Assembly: GCF_027744825.2 (NCBI RefSeq) | Contig: NC_071339.1 | Coordinates: 28,071,501 to 28,135,500 of the forward strand | Source of the DNA: Synchiropus splendidus | Lineage: Eukaryota; Chordata; Actinopteri; Syngnathiformes; Callionymidae | Length of the DNA: 64,000 bases | Direction of reading: 5' to 3' | Shown here: positions 24,781 through 37,106 of the stretch, in pieces | Position numbering within the stretch: position 1 is the stretch's first letter | Layout of the letters: every line of letters starts with the position of its first letter | Made by a program: the position numbers and the translations under genes | The notes under the pieces: model-generated | What the model was told of the DNA's origin: nothing | The model's database searches: none | Seen by the model: the letters and a program-made list of their open reading frames with translations, nothing else

Positions 24781-26305
24781 ATAAGGTCGATTCCGGAATG
24801 CCAAACATAAAAGTGTTGATAACTTTGGAAAAACACTTCAAACAGCTTTGATTTGATGTGCACCTACTAGAAAGACCCTTTCTGCTATAGTGGGAGGTGA
24901 AATTTTCATGTTCTGAAGTCTCCCTGCAAAGTTATGGCACAATGCAGAAAACGCGTTTTCAGCCCGAGATAAGGTGGGTTCCAGAACGCCAAACATAAAA
25001 ATGTTGATAACTTTGGAAAAACACTTCAGACAGCTTAGATTTGATGTGCAACTACTAGAAAGACCCTTTCTGCTATAGTGGGAGGCGAACATTTCATGTT
25101 CTGAAGCATCCCTGCAAAGTTATGGCACAATGCAGAAAACGCGTTTTCGGCCTGAGATAAGGTCGATTCAGGAACATCAAACATAAAAATGTTGAAAACT
25201 TTTGAAAAATACTTCAGACAGCTTAGATTTGATGTGCAACTACGAGAAAGACCCTTTCTGCTATAGTGGGAGGTGAAAATATCATGTTCTGAAGCTTCCC
25301 TGCAAAGTTATGGCACAATGCGTGAAACGCGTTTTCAGCCTGAGATGAGGTTGATTTCAGAACGCCAAACATAAAAATGTTGATAACTCAGGAAAAACTC
25401 TACAGACAGCTTAGATTTGATGTGCAACTACTAGAAATACCCTTTCTGCTATAGTGGGACGTGAAAATTTCATTTTCTGAAGCTTCCCTGAAAAGTTTTG
25501 GCACAATGCAGAAAACGCGTTTTCATCCTGAGATGAGGTCGATTACGGAACGCCAAACATAAAAATGTTGATAACTTTCGAAAAACACTTCAGACAGCTT
25601 AGATTTGATGTGCAACTACTAGATATACCCTTTCTGCTCTAGTGGGAGGTGAAAATTTCATGTTCTAAAGCTTCCCTGCAAAGTTATGGCACAATGCAGA
25701 AAACACGTTTTCTGCCTGAGATAAGGTCGATTCCGGAACGCCAAACATAAAAAGGTTGATAACTTTGGAAAAACACTTCAGACAGCTTAGATTTCACGTG
25801 AAACTACTAGAAAGACCCTTTCTGCTATAGTGGGAGGTGAAAATTTCATGTTCTTAAGCTTTATGCATAGTTGTGGCACAATGCTTAAAACACGTTTTCA
25901 GCCTGAGATAAGATGGGTTCCGGAACGCCAAACATAAAAATGTTGATAAGTTTGGAAAAACACTTCAGACAGCTTAGCTTGAATGTGCAACTACTTGAAA
26001 GACCCTTTCTGCCATAGAGGAAGTTTAAAATGTCATGTTCTGAAGCTCCCCTGAAAAGTTATGGCACAATGCAGAAAAAGCGTTTTCAGCCTGAGATAAG
26101 GTGGGTTCCGGAACGCCAAACATAAAAATGTTGATAACTTTGGAAAAACACTTCAGACAGCTAAGATTTGATATGCAACTACGTAAAAAACCTTTCTGCT
26201 ATAGTGGGAGGTTAAAATTTCATGTTCTGAAGCTTCCCTGCAAAGTTACGGCACCATGCGTAAAACGCGTTTACAGCCTGAGATAAGGTCGATTCCGGAA
26301 TGCCA
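24781..26305 (+). repeat. 9-monomer tandem repeat, copy 2 (8 monomers)
   Basis: Near-identical to copy 1 except for the lost monomer at about 25,745. There TTCCGGAACGCCAAACATAA joins directly to AAAGGTTGATAAC in register. At 26,285-26,305 it passes into a TGCCAAACATAAAACTG unit related to 28.55 kb. Confidence 0.92.
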
Positions 26306-29300
26306 AACATAAAACTGTTGATAATTTTGGAAAAACACTTCAGACAGCTTAGATTTGATGTGCAACTACTAGGAAGACCCTTTTTGCCATTGTGGGAGGC
26401 GAAAAATTCATGTTCTGAAGCTTCCTTGCAAAGTTATGGCACCATGCGTAAAACGCATTTTCAGCCTGAGATAAGGTCGATTCCGGAACGCCAAACATAA
26501 AAATGTTGAAAACTTTCGAAAAACACTTCAGACAGCTTAGATATGATGTGCAACTCCTAGAAAGACCTTTTCTGCTATAGCGCAAGTTTAAAATTTCATG
26601 TTCTGAAGCTTCCCTGCAAAGTTATGGCACAATGCAGAAAACACGTCTTCAGCATGAGATAAGGTCGATTCCGGAACGCCAAACATAAAAATGTTGATAA
26701 CTTTGGAAAAACACTTCGTACTGCTTAGATTTGATGTGCAACTACTGTAAAGACCGTTTCTGATATAGTGGGTGGTGAATATTCGATGATCTGAAGCTTC
26801 CCTGCAAAGTTATGGCATCATGCGTAAAACGCGTTTTCAGCCTGAGATAAGTTCGATTCCGGAACGCCAAACATAAACATGTTCATAATTCTGGAAAAAC
26901 ACTTCAGACAGCTTAGATTTGATGTGCAACTACTAGAAAGTCCATTTCTGCCATTGTGGGAGGTGAAAATTCGATGTTCTCAAGCTTCCCTGCAAAGTTA
27001 TGCCACAATGCAGGAAACGCGTTTTCAGCCTGAGATAAGGTCGATTCCGGAACGCCAAACATAAAAATATTGATAACTTTGGAAAAACTCTGTAGACAGC
27101 TTAGATTTGATGTGCAACTACTAGAAAGACTCTTTCTGCTATAGTGGGAGGTGAAAATTTCATGTTCTGAAGCTTCCCTGCAAAGTTATGGCACAATGCA
27201 GAAAACGCGTTTTCAGCCTGAGATAAGGTTGATTCCGGAACGCCAAACATAAAAATGTTGATAACTTTGGAAAAACACTTCAAACAGCTTAGATTTGATG
27301 AGCAACTACTAGAAAGACCATTTCTGCTATAGTGGGAGGTGGAAAATTTTTGTTCTGAAGCTTCCCTGCAAAGTTATGGCACAATGCAGAAAACGCGTTT
27401 TCAGCCTGAGATAAGGTTGATTCCGGAACGCCAAACAAAAAAATGTTGATAACTTTGGACAAACACTTCTGACAGCTTCGATTTGATGTGCAACTACGAG
27501 AAAGACCCTTTCTGCTATAGTGGGAAATGAACATTTCATGATCTGAAGCTTCCCTGCAAAGTTATGGCACAATGCGTAAAACGCGTTTTCAGCCTGAGAT
27601 AAGGTCGATTCAGGAACACCAAACATAAAAATGTTGAAAACTTTCGAAAAACACTTCAGACAGCTTAGATTTGATGTGCAACTACGAGAAAGACCCTTTC
27701 TGCTATAGTGGGAGGTGAAAATTTCATGTTCTGAAGCTTCGCTGCAAAGTTCTGGCACAATGCGTAAAACTCGTTTTCAGCCTGAGATGAGGTTGATTTC
27801 AGAACGACAAACTTAAAAATGTTGCTAACTTTGGAAAAACACTTCAGACAGCTTAGATTTGATGTGCAACTACTAGAAAGACCCTTTCTGCTATAGTGGG
27901 AGGTTAAAATTTCATGTTCTGAAGCTTTATGCAAAGTTATAGCACAATGCGTAAAACGCGTTTTCTGCCTGAGATAAGGTCGATTCCGGAACGCCAAACA
28001 TAAAAATGTTGATAACTTTGGAAAAACATTTCAGACACCTTAGATTTGATCTGCAACTACTAGAAAGACCCTTTCTGCTATAGTGGGAGGTGAAAATTTC
28101 ATGTTCTGAAGCTTTATGCAAAGTTGTGGCACAATGCGTAAAAAGCGTTTTCAGCCTGAGATAAGGTCGACTCCGGAACGCCAAATATAAAAATGTTGAT
28201 AAGTTTGGAAAAACACTTCAGACAGCTTAGCTTTAATGTGCAACTACGAGAAAGACCCTTTCTGCTATTGTGGGATGTGAAAATTTCATGTTCTGAAGCT
28301 TCCCTGCAAAGTTATGGCACAATGCAGAAAAAACGTTTTCAGCCTGAGATAAGGTCGATTCCGGAACGCCAAACATAAAAATGGAGATAACTTTGGAAAA
28401 ACACCTCAGACAGCTTAGATGTGATGTGCAACTACTCGAAAGACCGTTTCTGCTATTGTGGGAGATGAAAATTCGATGTTCTGAAGCTTCCCTGCAAAGT
28501 TATGGCACCATGCGTAAAACGCGTTTACAGCCTGAGATAAGGTCGATTCCGGAATGCCAAACATAAAACTGTTGATAATTTTGGAAAAACACTTCAGACA
28601 GCTTAGATTTGATGTGCAACTACTAGAAAGACCCTTTCTGCCATTGTGGGAGGTGAAAAATTCATGTTCTAAAGCTTCCTTGCAAAGTTATGGCTCCATG
28701 CGCAAAACGCGTTTTCAGCCTGAGATAAGGTCGATTCCGGAACGCCAAACATAAAAGTGTTGATAACTTTGAAAAGACACTTCAGACAGCTTAGATTCGA
28801 TGTACAACTACTAGAAAGACCCTTTCTACTATAGCGGGAGGTTGAAAATTTCATGTTCTGAGGTTTCCCTTCAAAGTTACGGCACAATGCAGAAAACACA
28901 TTTTGAGACTGAGATAAGGTGGGTTCCAGAACGCCACACAAAAAAATGTTGATAACTTTGGAAAAACATTTCAGACAGCTTAGATTTTATCTGCAACTAC
29001 TAGAAAGACCCTTTCTGATATAGTGGGTGGTGAAAATTCGATGTTCTGAAGCTTCCCTCCAAAGTTATGGCATAATGCGTAAAACGCGTTTTCAGTCTGA
29101 GATAAGGTCGATTCCGGAACGCCAAACATAAAAATGTTGATAACTTTGGAAAAACACTTCAGACAGCTTAGATTTGATGTGCAACTACTAGAAAGACCCT
29201 TTCTGCTATAGTGGGAGGTGAAAATTTCATGTTTTGAAGCTTCCTTGCAAATTTATGGCACAATGCGAAAAACACGTTTTCAGCCTGAGATAAGGTCTGT

Positions 29301-31599
29301 TCCGGAACGCCAAACATAAAAAAAGTTGATAACTTCAGAAAAACACTTCAGACAGCTTAGATTTGATGTGCAACTGCTAGAAAGACCCTTTCTGCTATAG
29401 TGGGAGGTGAAAAATTCATGTTCTGAAGCTTCCCTGCAAAGTTATGGCACAATGCAGAAAACGCGTTTTCAGCCTGAGATAAGGTTGATTCCGGAACGCC
29501 AAACATAAAAATGTTGATAACTTTGGAAAAACACTTCAGACAGCGTAGATTTCACGTGAAACTACTAGAAAGATCCTTTCTGCTATAGTGGGAGGTGAAA
29601 ATTTCATGTTCTTAAGCTTTATGCATAGTTGTGGCACAATGCTTAAAACACGTTTTCAGCCTGAGATAAGATGGGTTCCGGAACGCCAAACATGAAATTG
29701 TTGATAAGTTTGGAAAAACACTTCAGACAGCTTAGCTTGAATGTGCAACTACTTGAAAGACCCTTTCTGCCATAGAGGAAGTTTAAAATGTCATGTTCTG
29801 AAGATTCCCTGGAAAGTCATGGCACAATGCAGAAAACGCGTTTTCAGCCTGCGATAAGGTGGGTTCCGGAACGCCAAGCGTAAAAATGTTGATCACTTTG
29901 GAACAACACTTCAGACAGCTTAGATTTGATGTGCAACTACTAGAAAGACCCTTTCTACTATAGTGGGAGGTCGAAATTTCATGTTCTGAAGCTTCCCTGG
30001 AAAGTCATGGGACAATGCAGAAAACGATTTTTCATCCTGAGATAAGGTCGATTCCGGAACACCAAACATAAAAATGTTGATAACTTTCGAAAAACACTTC
30101 GGACAGCTTAGATCTGATGTGCTACTACTAGAAAGACCCTTTCTGCTATCGTGGGAGGTGAACATTTCATGTTCTGAAGCTTCCCTGCAAAGCTATGGCA
30201 CAATTCCGAAAACGCGTTTTCAGCCTGAGATAAGGTCGATTCCGGAACGAAAAACATAAAAATGTTGAAAACTTCGGAAAAACACATCAGACAGCTTAGA
30301 TTTCATTTGCAACTACGAGAAAGACCTTTTCTGCTATAGTGGTTCGTGAAAATTCGATGTTCGGAAGCTTCCCTGCAAAGTTATGGAACAGTGCGTTAAA
30401 CGCGTTTTCAGTCTGAGATAAGGTCGATTCCGGAACGCCAAACATAAAAATGTTGTTAACTTTGGAAAAACACGTCAGACAGCTTAGATGTGATGTGCTA
30501 ATACTGGAAAGATCCTTTCTGATATAGTGGGAGCTGAAAATTTCATGTTCTAAAGCTTCCCTGCAAAGTTATGGCACAATGCAGAAAACGCGTTTTAAGC
30601 CTGAGATATGGTCGATTCCGGAACGCCAAACATAAAAATGTTGATAACTTTGGAAAAACACTTCAGACAGATTAGATTTGATGTGCAACTACTAGAAAGA
30701 CCCCTTCTGCTATAGTCGCATGTGAATATTTCATGTTCTGAAGCTTCCCTGCAAAGTTATGGCACAATGCGTAAAACGCGTTTTCAGACTGAGATAAGGT
30801 CGATTCCGGAGCATCAAACATAAAAATGTAGATAGCTTTGGAAAAACACTTCAGACAGCTTAGATTTCATGTGCAACTACTAGAAAGACCCTTTCTGCTA
30901 TAGTGGGATGTGAACATTTCATGTTCTGAAGCTTCCCGGCAAAGTTATGGCACAATGCAGACAACGCGTTTTCAGCCTGAGATAAGGTCGATTCTGGAAC
31001 GCCAAACATAAAAATGTTGATAACTTTCGAAAAACACTTCAGACAGCTTAGATTTGATGTGCAACTACTAGAAAGACCCTTTCTGCTATAGTGGGAGGTG
31101 AACATTTCATGTTCTGAAGCTTCCGTGCAAAGTTATGGCACAATGCAGAAAACGCGTTTTCAGCTTGAGATAAGGTGGTTTCCAGAACGCCAAACATCAA
31201 AATGTTGAAAACTTTGGAAAAACACTTCAGACAGCTTAGATTTGTTGAGCAACTCTTAGATAGACCCTTTCTGCTATAGTGGAAGTTTAAAATTTCATGT
31301 TCTGAAGCTTCCTTGCAAAGTTATGGCACAATGCGGAAAAAAAGGTTTTCAGCCTGAGATAAAGTCGGTTCCGGAACGCCAAACATAAAAATGTTGATAA
31401 CTTTGGAAAAACACTTCAGACAGCTTAGATTTCACGTGAAACTACTAGAAAGACCCTTTCTGCTATAGTGGGTGGTGAAAATTTCATGTTCTGAAGCTTC
31501 CCTGCAAAGGTATGGCACAATGCAGAAAACGCGTTTTCAGCCTCACATAAGGTCAATTCCGGAACGCCAAACGTAAAAATGTTGATAACTTCGGAAAAA
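26306..31599 (+). repeat. Array segment of older mosaics
   Basis: About 28 monomers with weaker local repeats. Unit 26,300-26,500 resembles 28,554-28,754 at 2,254 bp (12 monomers). Positions 28,381-28,566 match 39,666-39,851, and 28,755-29,000 match about 39,852-40,095 with one monomer less between them. Positions 29,540-29,800 are a third copy of the TTCACGTGAA/CTTTATGCATAGTTG units of 24.3 and 25.8 kb. Positions 30,190-30,420 recur at 58.8 and 62.4 kb. Nothing other than satellite is visible. Confidence 0.8.
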
Positions 31600-32118
31600 C
31601 ACTTCAGACAGCTTAGATTTGATGTGCAACTACTAGAAAGACCCTTTCTGCTATAGTGGGAGGTGAACATTTCATGTTCTGAAGCTTCCCTGAGAAGTTA
31701 TGGCACAATGAGTAAAACGCGTTTTCAGGCTGAGATAAGGTCGATTCCGGAACGCCAAACATTAAAATGTTGATAACTTTGGAAAAACACTTCAGACAGC
31801 TTAGATTTGATGCGCAACTACTAGAAAGACCCTTTCTGCTATAGTTGGACGTGAACATTTCATGTTCTGAAGTTTCCCTGCAAAGTTATGGCACAATTCC
31901 GAAAACGCGTTTTCAGCCTGAGATAAGGTCGATTCCGGAACGCCAAACATAAAAATGTTGATAACTTTGGAAAAACACTTAAGACAGCTCAGATTTGATG
32001 TGCAACTACTAGAAAGACCCTTTCTGCTATAGTGGGAGTTGAAAATCGGATGTTCTGAAGCTTCCCAGCAAAGATATGTCACCATGCGTAAAAACGCGTT
32101 CACAGCCTGACATAAGGT
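31600..32118 (+). repeat. 6-monomer-offset repeat, copy 1
   Basis: This matches 32,730-33,240 at 1,130 bp. Shared variants are GATGCGCAACTAC, CTATAGTTGGACG, GGCACAATTCCGAAAACG, ACACTTAAGACAGCTCAG, GAAAATCGGATG and AAAAACGCGTTCACAG. Nearly identical, with GTCACCATG against GGCACCATG near the end. Confidence 0.9.
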
Positions 32119-32729
32119 CGATTCCGGAATGCCAAACATAAAACTGTTGATAACTTTGGAAAAACATTTCAGACAGCTTAGTTTTGATCTGCAACTACTA
32201 GAAAGACCCTTTCTGCTGTAGTGGAAGTTTAAAATTTCATGTTCTGAAGCTTCCTTGCAAAGTTACAGCACAATGCGGAAAAAAAGGTTTTCAGCCTGAG
32301 ATAAAGTCGATTCCGGAACGCCTAACATAAAAATGTTGATAACTTTAGAAAAACACTTCAGACAGCTTAGATTTGATGTGCAACTACTAGAAAGACCCTT
32401 TCTGCTATAGTGGGAGGTGAAAATTTCATGTTCTAAAGGTTCCCTGCAAAGTTAGGGCACAATGCGTTAAACGGGTTTTCAGCCTGAGATAAGGTCGATT
32501 CCGGAACGCCATACATAACAATGTTGATAACTTTGGAAAAACACCTCAGACAGCTTAGATTTGATGTGCAACTACTAGAAAGACCCTTTCTGCTATAGTG
32601 GGAGGTTAAAATTTCATGTTCGGAAGCTTCCATGCAAAGTTATGGCACAATGCAGACCACCCGTTTTCAGTCTGAGATAAGGTCGATTCTGGAACGCCAA
32701 ACATAAAAATGTTGATAACTTTCGAAAAA
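32119..32729 (+). repeat. Array between the 6-monomer copies
   Basis: About three monomers without a counterpart in the flanking pair. They include a GCGGAAAAAAAGG unit near 32,275, related to those at 17.4-19.7, 31.3, 43.9 and 46.8 kb. Confidence 0.75.
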
Positions 32730-33240
32730 CACTTCAGACAGCTTAGATTTGATGTGCAACTACTAGAAAGACCCTTTCTGCTATAGTGGGGGGTGAACAT
32801 TTCATGTTCTGAAGCTTCCCTGAGAAGTTATGGCACAATGCGTAAAACGCGTTTTCAGGCTGAGATAAGGTCGATTCCGGAACGCCAAACATTAAAATGT
32901 TGATAACTTTGGAAAAACACTTCAGACAGCTTAGATTTGATGCGCAACTACTAGAAAGACCCTTTCTGCTATAGTTGGACGTGAACATTTCATGTTCTGA
33001 AGTTTCCCTGCAAAGTTATGGCACAATTCCGAAAACGCGTTTTCAGCCTGAGATAAGGTCGATTCCGGAACGCCAAACATAAAAATGTTGATAACTTTGG
33101 AAAAACACTTAAGACAGCTCAGATTTGATGTGCAACTACTAGAAAGACCCTTTCTGCTATAGTGGGAGTTGAAAATCGGATGTTCTGAAGCTTCCCAGCA
33201 AAGATATGGCACCATGCGTAAAAACGCGTTCACAGCCTGA
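32730..33240 (+). repeat. 6-monomer-offset repeat, copy 2
   Basis: Partner of 31,600-32,118. Identity ends at about 33,245, where CATAAAGTCGG replaces CATAAGGTCG and the next monomer carries TTTCACGTGAAA. Confidence 0.9.
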
Positions 33241-35394
33241 CATAAAGTCGGTTCCGGAACGCCAAACATAAAAATGTTGATAACTTTGGAAAAACACTTC
33301 AGACACCTTAGATTTCACGTGAAACTACTACAAAGACCCTTTCTGCTATAGTTGGTAGTGAAAATTCCATGTTCTGAAGCTTCCCTGCAAAGTTATGGCA
33401 CAATGCGTAAAAAGCGTTTTCAGCCTGAGATAAGTTCGATTCCGGAACGCCAAAACATAAAAAAGTTGATAACTTTGGAAAAACACTTCAGACATTTTAG
33501 TTTGAGGTGCAACTACTAGAAACACCAGTTCTGCTATTGTGGCAGCTGAAAATTTCATGTTCTGAAGCTTCCCTGCAAAGTTATGGCACAATGCGTAAAA
33601 CGCGTTTTCAGCCTGAGATAAGGTCGATTCCGGAACGCCAAACTTAAAAATGTTCTTAATTTTTGAAAAACACTTCAGACAGCTTAGATTTGATGTGCAA
33701 CTACTAGAAAGACCATTTCTGCTATAGTGGGAGGTGAAAATTTCATCTTCTGAAGCTTCCCTGCAAAGTTATGGCACAATACAGAAATCGCGTTTTTGGC
33801 CTGAGATGAGGTTGATTTCATAACGCCAAACATAAAAATGTTGATAACTCAGGAAAAACTCTACAGACAGCTTAGATTTGATGTGCAACTACTAGAAAGA
33901 CCCTTTCTGCTATAGTGGGAGGAGAAAATTTCATGTTCTGAAGTCTCCCTGCAAAGTTATGGCACAATGCGTAAAAAGCGTTTTCAGCCTGAGATTAGGT
34001 CGATTCCGGAACGGCAAACATAAAAGTGTTGATAACTTTGGAAAAACACTTCAGACAGCTTCGATTTGATGTGCACCTACTAGAAAGATCCTTTCTGCTA
34101 TAGTGGGAGCTGAAAATTTCATGTTCTGAAGCTTCCCTGCAAAGTTATAGCACAATGCGTAAAACGCGTTTTCAGCCTGAGATAAGGTCGATTCCGGTAC
34201 GCCAAACATAAGAATGTTGATAACTTTGGAAAAATACTTCAGACAGCTTAGTTTTGATGCGCAACTACGAGAAAGACCCTTTCTGCTCTAGTGGGATATG
34301 AAAATTTCATGTTCTGAAGCTTCCCTGCAAAGTTATGGCAGAATGTGTAAATCGTGTTTTCAGCCTGAGATAAGGTCGATTACGGAACGGCAATCATAAA
34401 AGTGTTGATAGCTTTGGAAAAACACTTCAGACAGCTTCGATTTGATGTGCACCTACTAGAAAGACCCTTTCTGCTATAGTGGGAGGTGAAATTTTCATGT
34501 TCTGAAGCTTCCCTGCAAAGTTATGGCACAATGCAGAAAACATGTTTTCAGCCTGAGATATGGTTGATTCCGGAACGCCAAACATAAGAATGTTGATAAC
34601 TTTGGAAAAACACTTCAGACAGCTTCGATTTGATGTGCACCTACTAGAAAGACCCTTTCTGCTATAGTGGGAGGTGAAAATTTCATGTTCTGAAGCTTCC
34701 CTGCAAAGTTATGGCACAATGCGTAAAACGCGTTTTCAGCCTGAGAAAAGGTCGATTCCGGAACGCCAAACATGAAAATGTTGATAACTTTGGAAAAACA
34801 CTTCAGACAGCTTAGATTTGATGTGCAACTACTAGAAAGACCCTTTCTGCTATAGTGGGAGGTTAAAATTTCATATTCTGAAGTTTCCTGCAAAGTTATG
34901 GCACAATGCAGAAAACGCGTTTTCAGCTTGATATAAGGTGGGTTCCCGAACGCCAAACATAAAAATGTTGAAAAGTTTGGAAAAACACTTCAGACAGCTA
35001 AGATTTGATGTGCAACTACAAGAAAGACCCTTTCTGCTATAGTGGGAGTTGAAAATTTCATGTTCTGAAGCTTCCCTGCAAAGTTATGGCACAATGTGTA
35101 AAACGCGTTTTCAGCCTGAGATAAGGTTGATTCCGGAAAACCAAACATAAAAGTGTTGATAACTTTAGAAAAACAATTCAAACAGCTTCGATTTGATGTG
35201 CAACTACTAGAAAGACCCTTTCTGCTATAGTGGCAGGTTAAAATTTCATGTTCTGAAGCTTCCCTGCAAAGTCATGTCACAATGCAGAAAACGCGTTTTC
35301 AGCCTCACATAAGGTCAATTCTGGAACGCCAAACATAAAAATGTTGATAACTTTGGAAAAACACTTCAGAGAGCTTAGATTTGATGTGCAACTA
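33241..35394 (+). repeat. Array segment, ordinary divergence
   Basis: About eleven monomers. The AACTCAGGAAAAACTC variant occurs near 33,846. The GCACCTACTAGAAAG variant is repeated near 34,073, 34,449 and 34,637. Only satellite is seen. Confidence 0.75.
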
Positions 35395-35790
35395 CTAGAA
35401 AGACCCTTTCTGCCATAGTGGGATGTGAAAATTTCATGTTCTGAAGTTTCCCTGCAAATTTATGGCACAATGCATAAAACGCGTTTTCAGCCTGAGATAA
35501 GGTTGATTCCGGAACGCCAAACATAAAAATGTTGATAACTTTTGAAAAACACTTCAGACAGCTTAGATTTGATGTGCAACTACAAGAAAGACCCTTTCTG
35601 CTATAGTGGGTAGTGAAAATTCCATGTTCTGAAGCCTCCCTGCAGAGTTATGGCACAATGCGTAAAACACGTTTTCAGCCTGAGATAAGGTCGATTCCGC
35701 AAAGGCAAACATAAAAAAGTTGATAACTTTGGAAAAACAATTCAGACAGCTTATATTTGATGTGCAACTACTAGAAAGACCCTTTCTGAT
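35395..35790 (+). repeat. 7-monomer-offset repeat, copy 1
   Basis: Reappears at 36,711-37,106, 1,316 bp away (7 monomers). Markers are CTGCCATAGTGGGATG, CAAATTTATGG, GCATAAAACG, ACTTTTGAAAAAC, GGGTAGTGAAAATTCC, GAAGCCTCCCTGCAGAG and GATTCCGCAAAGGC. The copies looked identical by eye. Confidence 0.9.
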
Positions 35791-36710
35791 ATAGTGGGTG
35801 GTGAACATTTGATGATCTGAAGCTTCCCACCAAAGTTATGGCACAATGCGTAAAACGCGTTTTCAGCCTGAGATAAGGTTGATTCCGGAACGCCAAACAT
35901 AAAAATGTTGATAACTTTGGAAAAACACTTCAGACAGCTTAGATTTGTTGTGCAACTACTAGAAAGACCGTTTCTGCTATAGTGGGAGGTGAAATTTCGA
36001 TGTTCTGAAGCTTCCCTGCAAAGTTATGGCACCATGCGTAAAACACGTTTTCAGCCTGAGATAAGGTCGATTCCGGAACGCCAAACATAAACATGTTCAT
36101 AATTCTGGAAAAACACTTCAGATAGCTTAGATTTGATGTGCAACTACTAGAAAGACCATTTCTGCCATTGTGGGAGGTGAAAATTCAATGTTCTGAAGCT
36201 TCCCTGCAAAGTTATGCCACAATGCAGGAAACGCGTTTTCAGCCTCACATAAGGTCAATTCCGGAATGCCAAACATAAAAATGGTGATAACTTTGGAAAA
36301 ACTCTTTAGACAGCTTAGATTTGATGTGCAACTACTAGAAAGACCCTTTCTGCTATCGTGGGAGGTGAAAATTTCATGTTCTGAAGCTTCCCTGCAAAGT
36401 CATGGCTCAATGGGTAAAACGCGATTTCAGCCTGAGATAAGGTCGATTCCACAGCGCCAAACATAAAAATGTTGATAGCTTTGGAAAAACACTTCAGAAA
36501 GCTTAGATTTGATGTGCAACGACTAGAAAGACGCTTTCGGCTATAGTGGTAGGTGAAAATTTCCTGTTCTGAATCTTCCCTGCAAAGTTATGGCACAATG
36601 CGTGAAACGCGTTTTCAGCCTGAGATAAGGTCGATTCCGGATCGCCAAACATAAAAATGTTGATAACTTTTGAAAAACACTTCAGACACCATAGATTTGA
36701 TGTGCAACTA
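35791..36710 (+). repeat. Array between the 7-monomer copies
   Basis: About five monomers unlike the flanking pair. They include ATGTTCATAATTCTGG with CCATTGTGGG (near 36,093-36,172), a combination also found at 26.9, 44.6, 47.6, 53.0, 56.8 and 60.1 kb. Confidence 0.75.
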
Positions 36711-37106
36711 CTTGAAAGACCCTTTCTGCCATAGTGGGATGTGAAAATTTCATGTTCTGAAGTTTCCCTGCAAATTTATGGCACAATGCATAAAACGCGT
36801 TTTCAGCCTGAGATAAGGTTGATTCCGGAACGCCAAACATAAAAATGTTGATAACTTTTGAAAAACACTTCAGACAGCTTAGATTTGATGTGCAACTACA
36901 AGAAAGACCCTTTCTGCTATAGTGGGTAGTGAAAATTCCATGTTCTGAAGCCTCCCTGCAGAGTTATGGCACAATGCGTAAAACACGTTTTCAGCCTGAG
37001 ATAAGGTCGATTCCGCAAAGGCAAACATAAAAAAGTTGATAACTTTGGAAAAACAATTCAGACAGCTTATATTTGATGTGCAACTACTAGAAAGACCCTT
37101 TCTGCT
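36711..37106 (+). repeat. 7-monomer-offset repeat, copy 2
   Basis: Partner of 35,395-35,790. It ends where CTGCTATAG replaces CTGATATAG at about 37,102. Confidence 0.9.

Noticed and set aside
27327..27758. Longest frame (143 codons, minus strand)
   Set aside because: Its sequence is two monomer-derived stretches joined because a local indel removed a stop. It has the same repeat content as all others and no recognisable domain.
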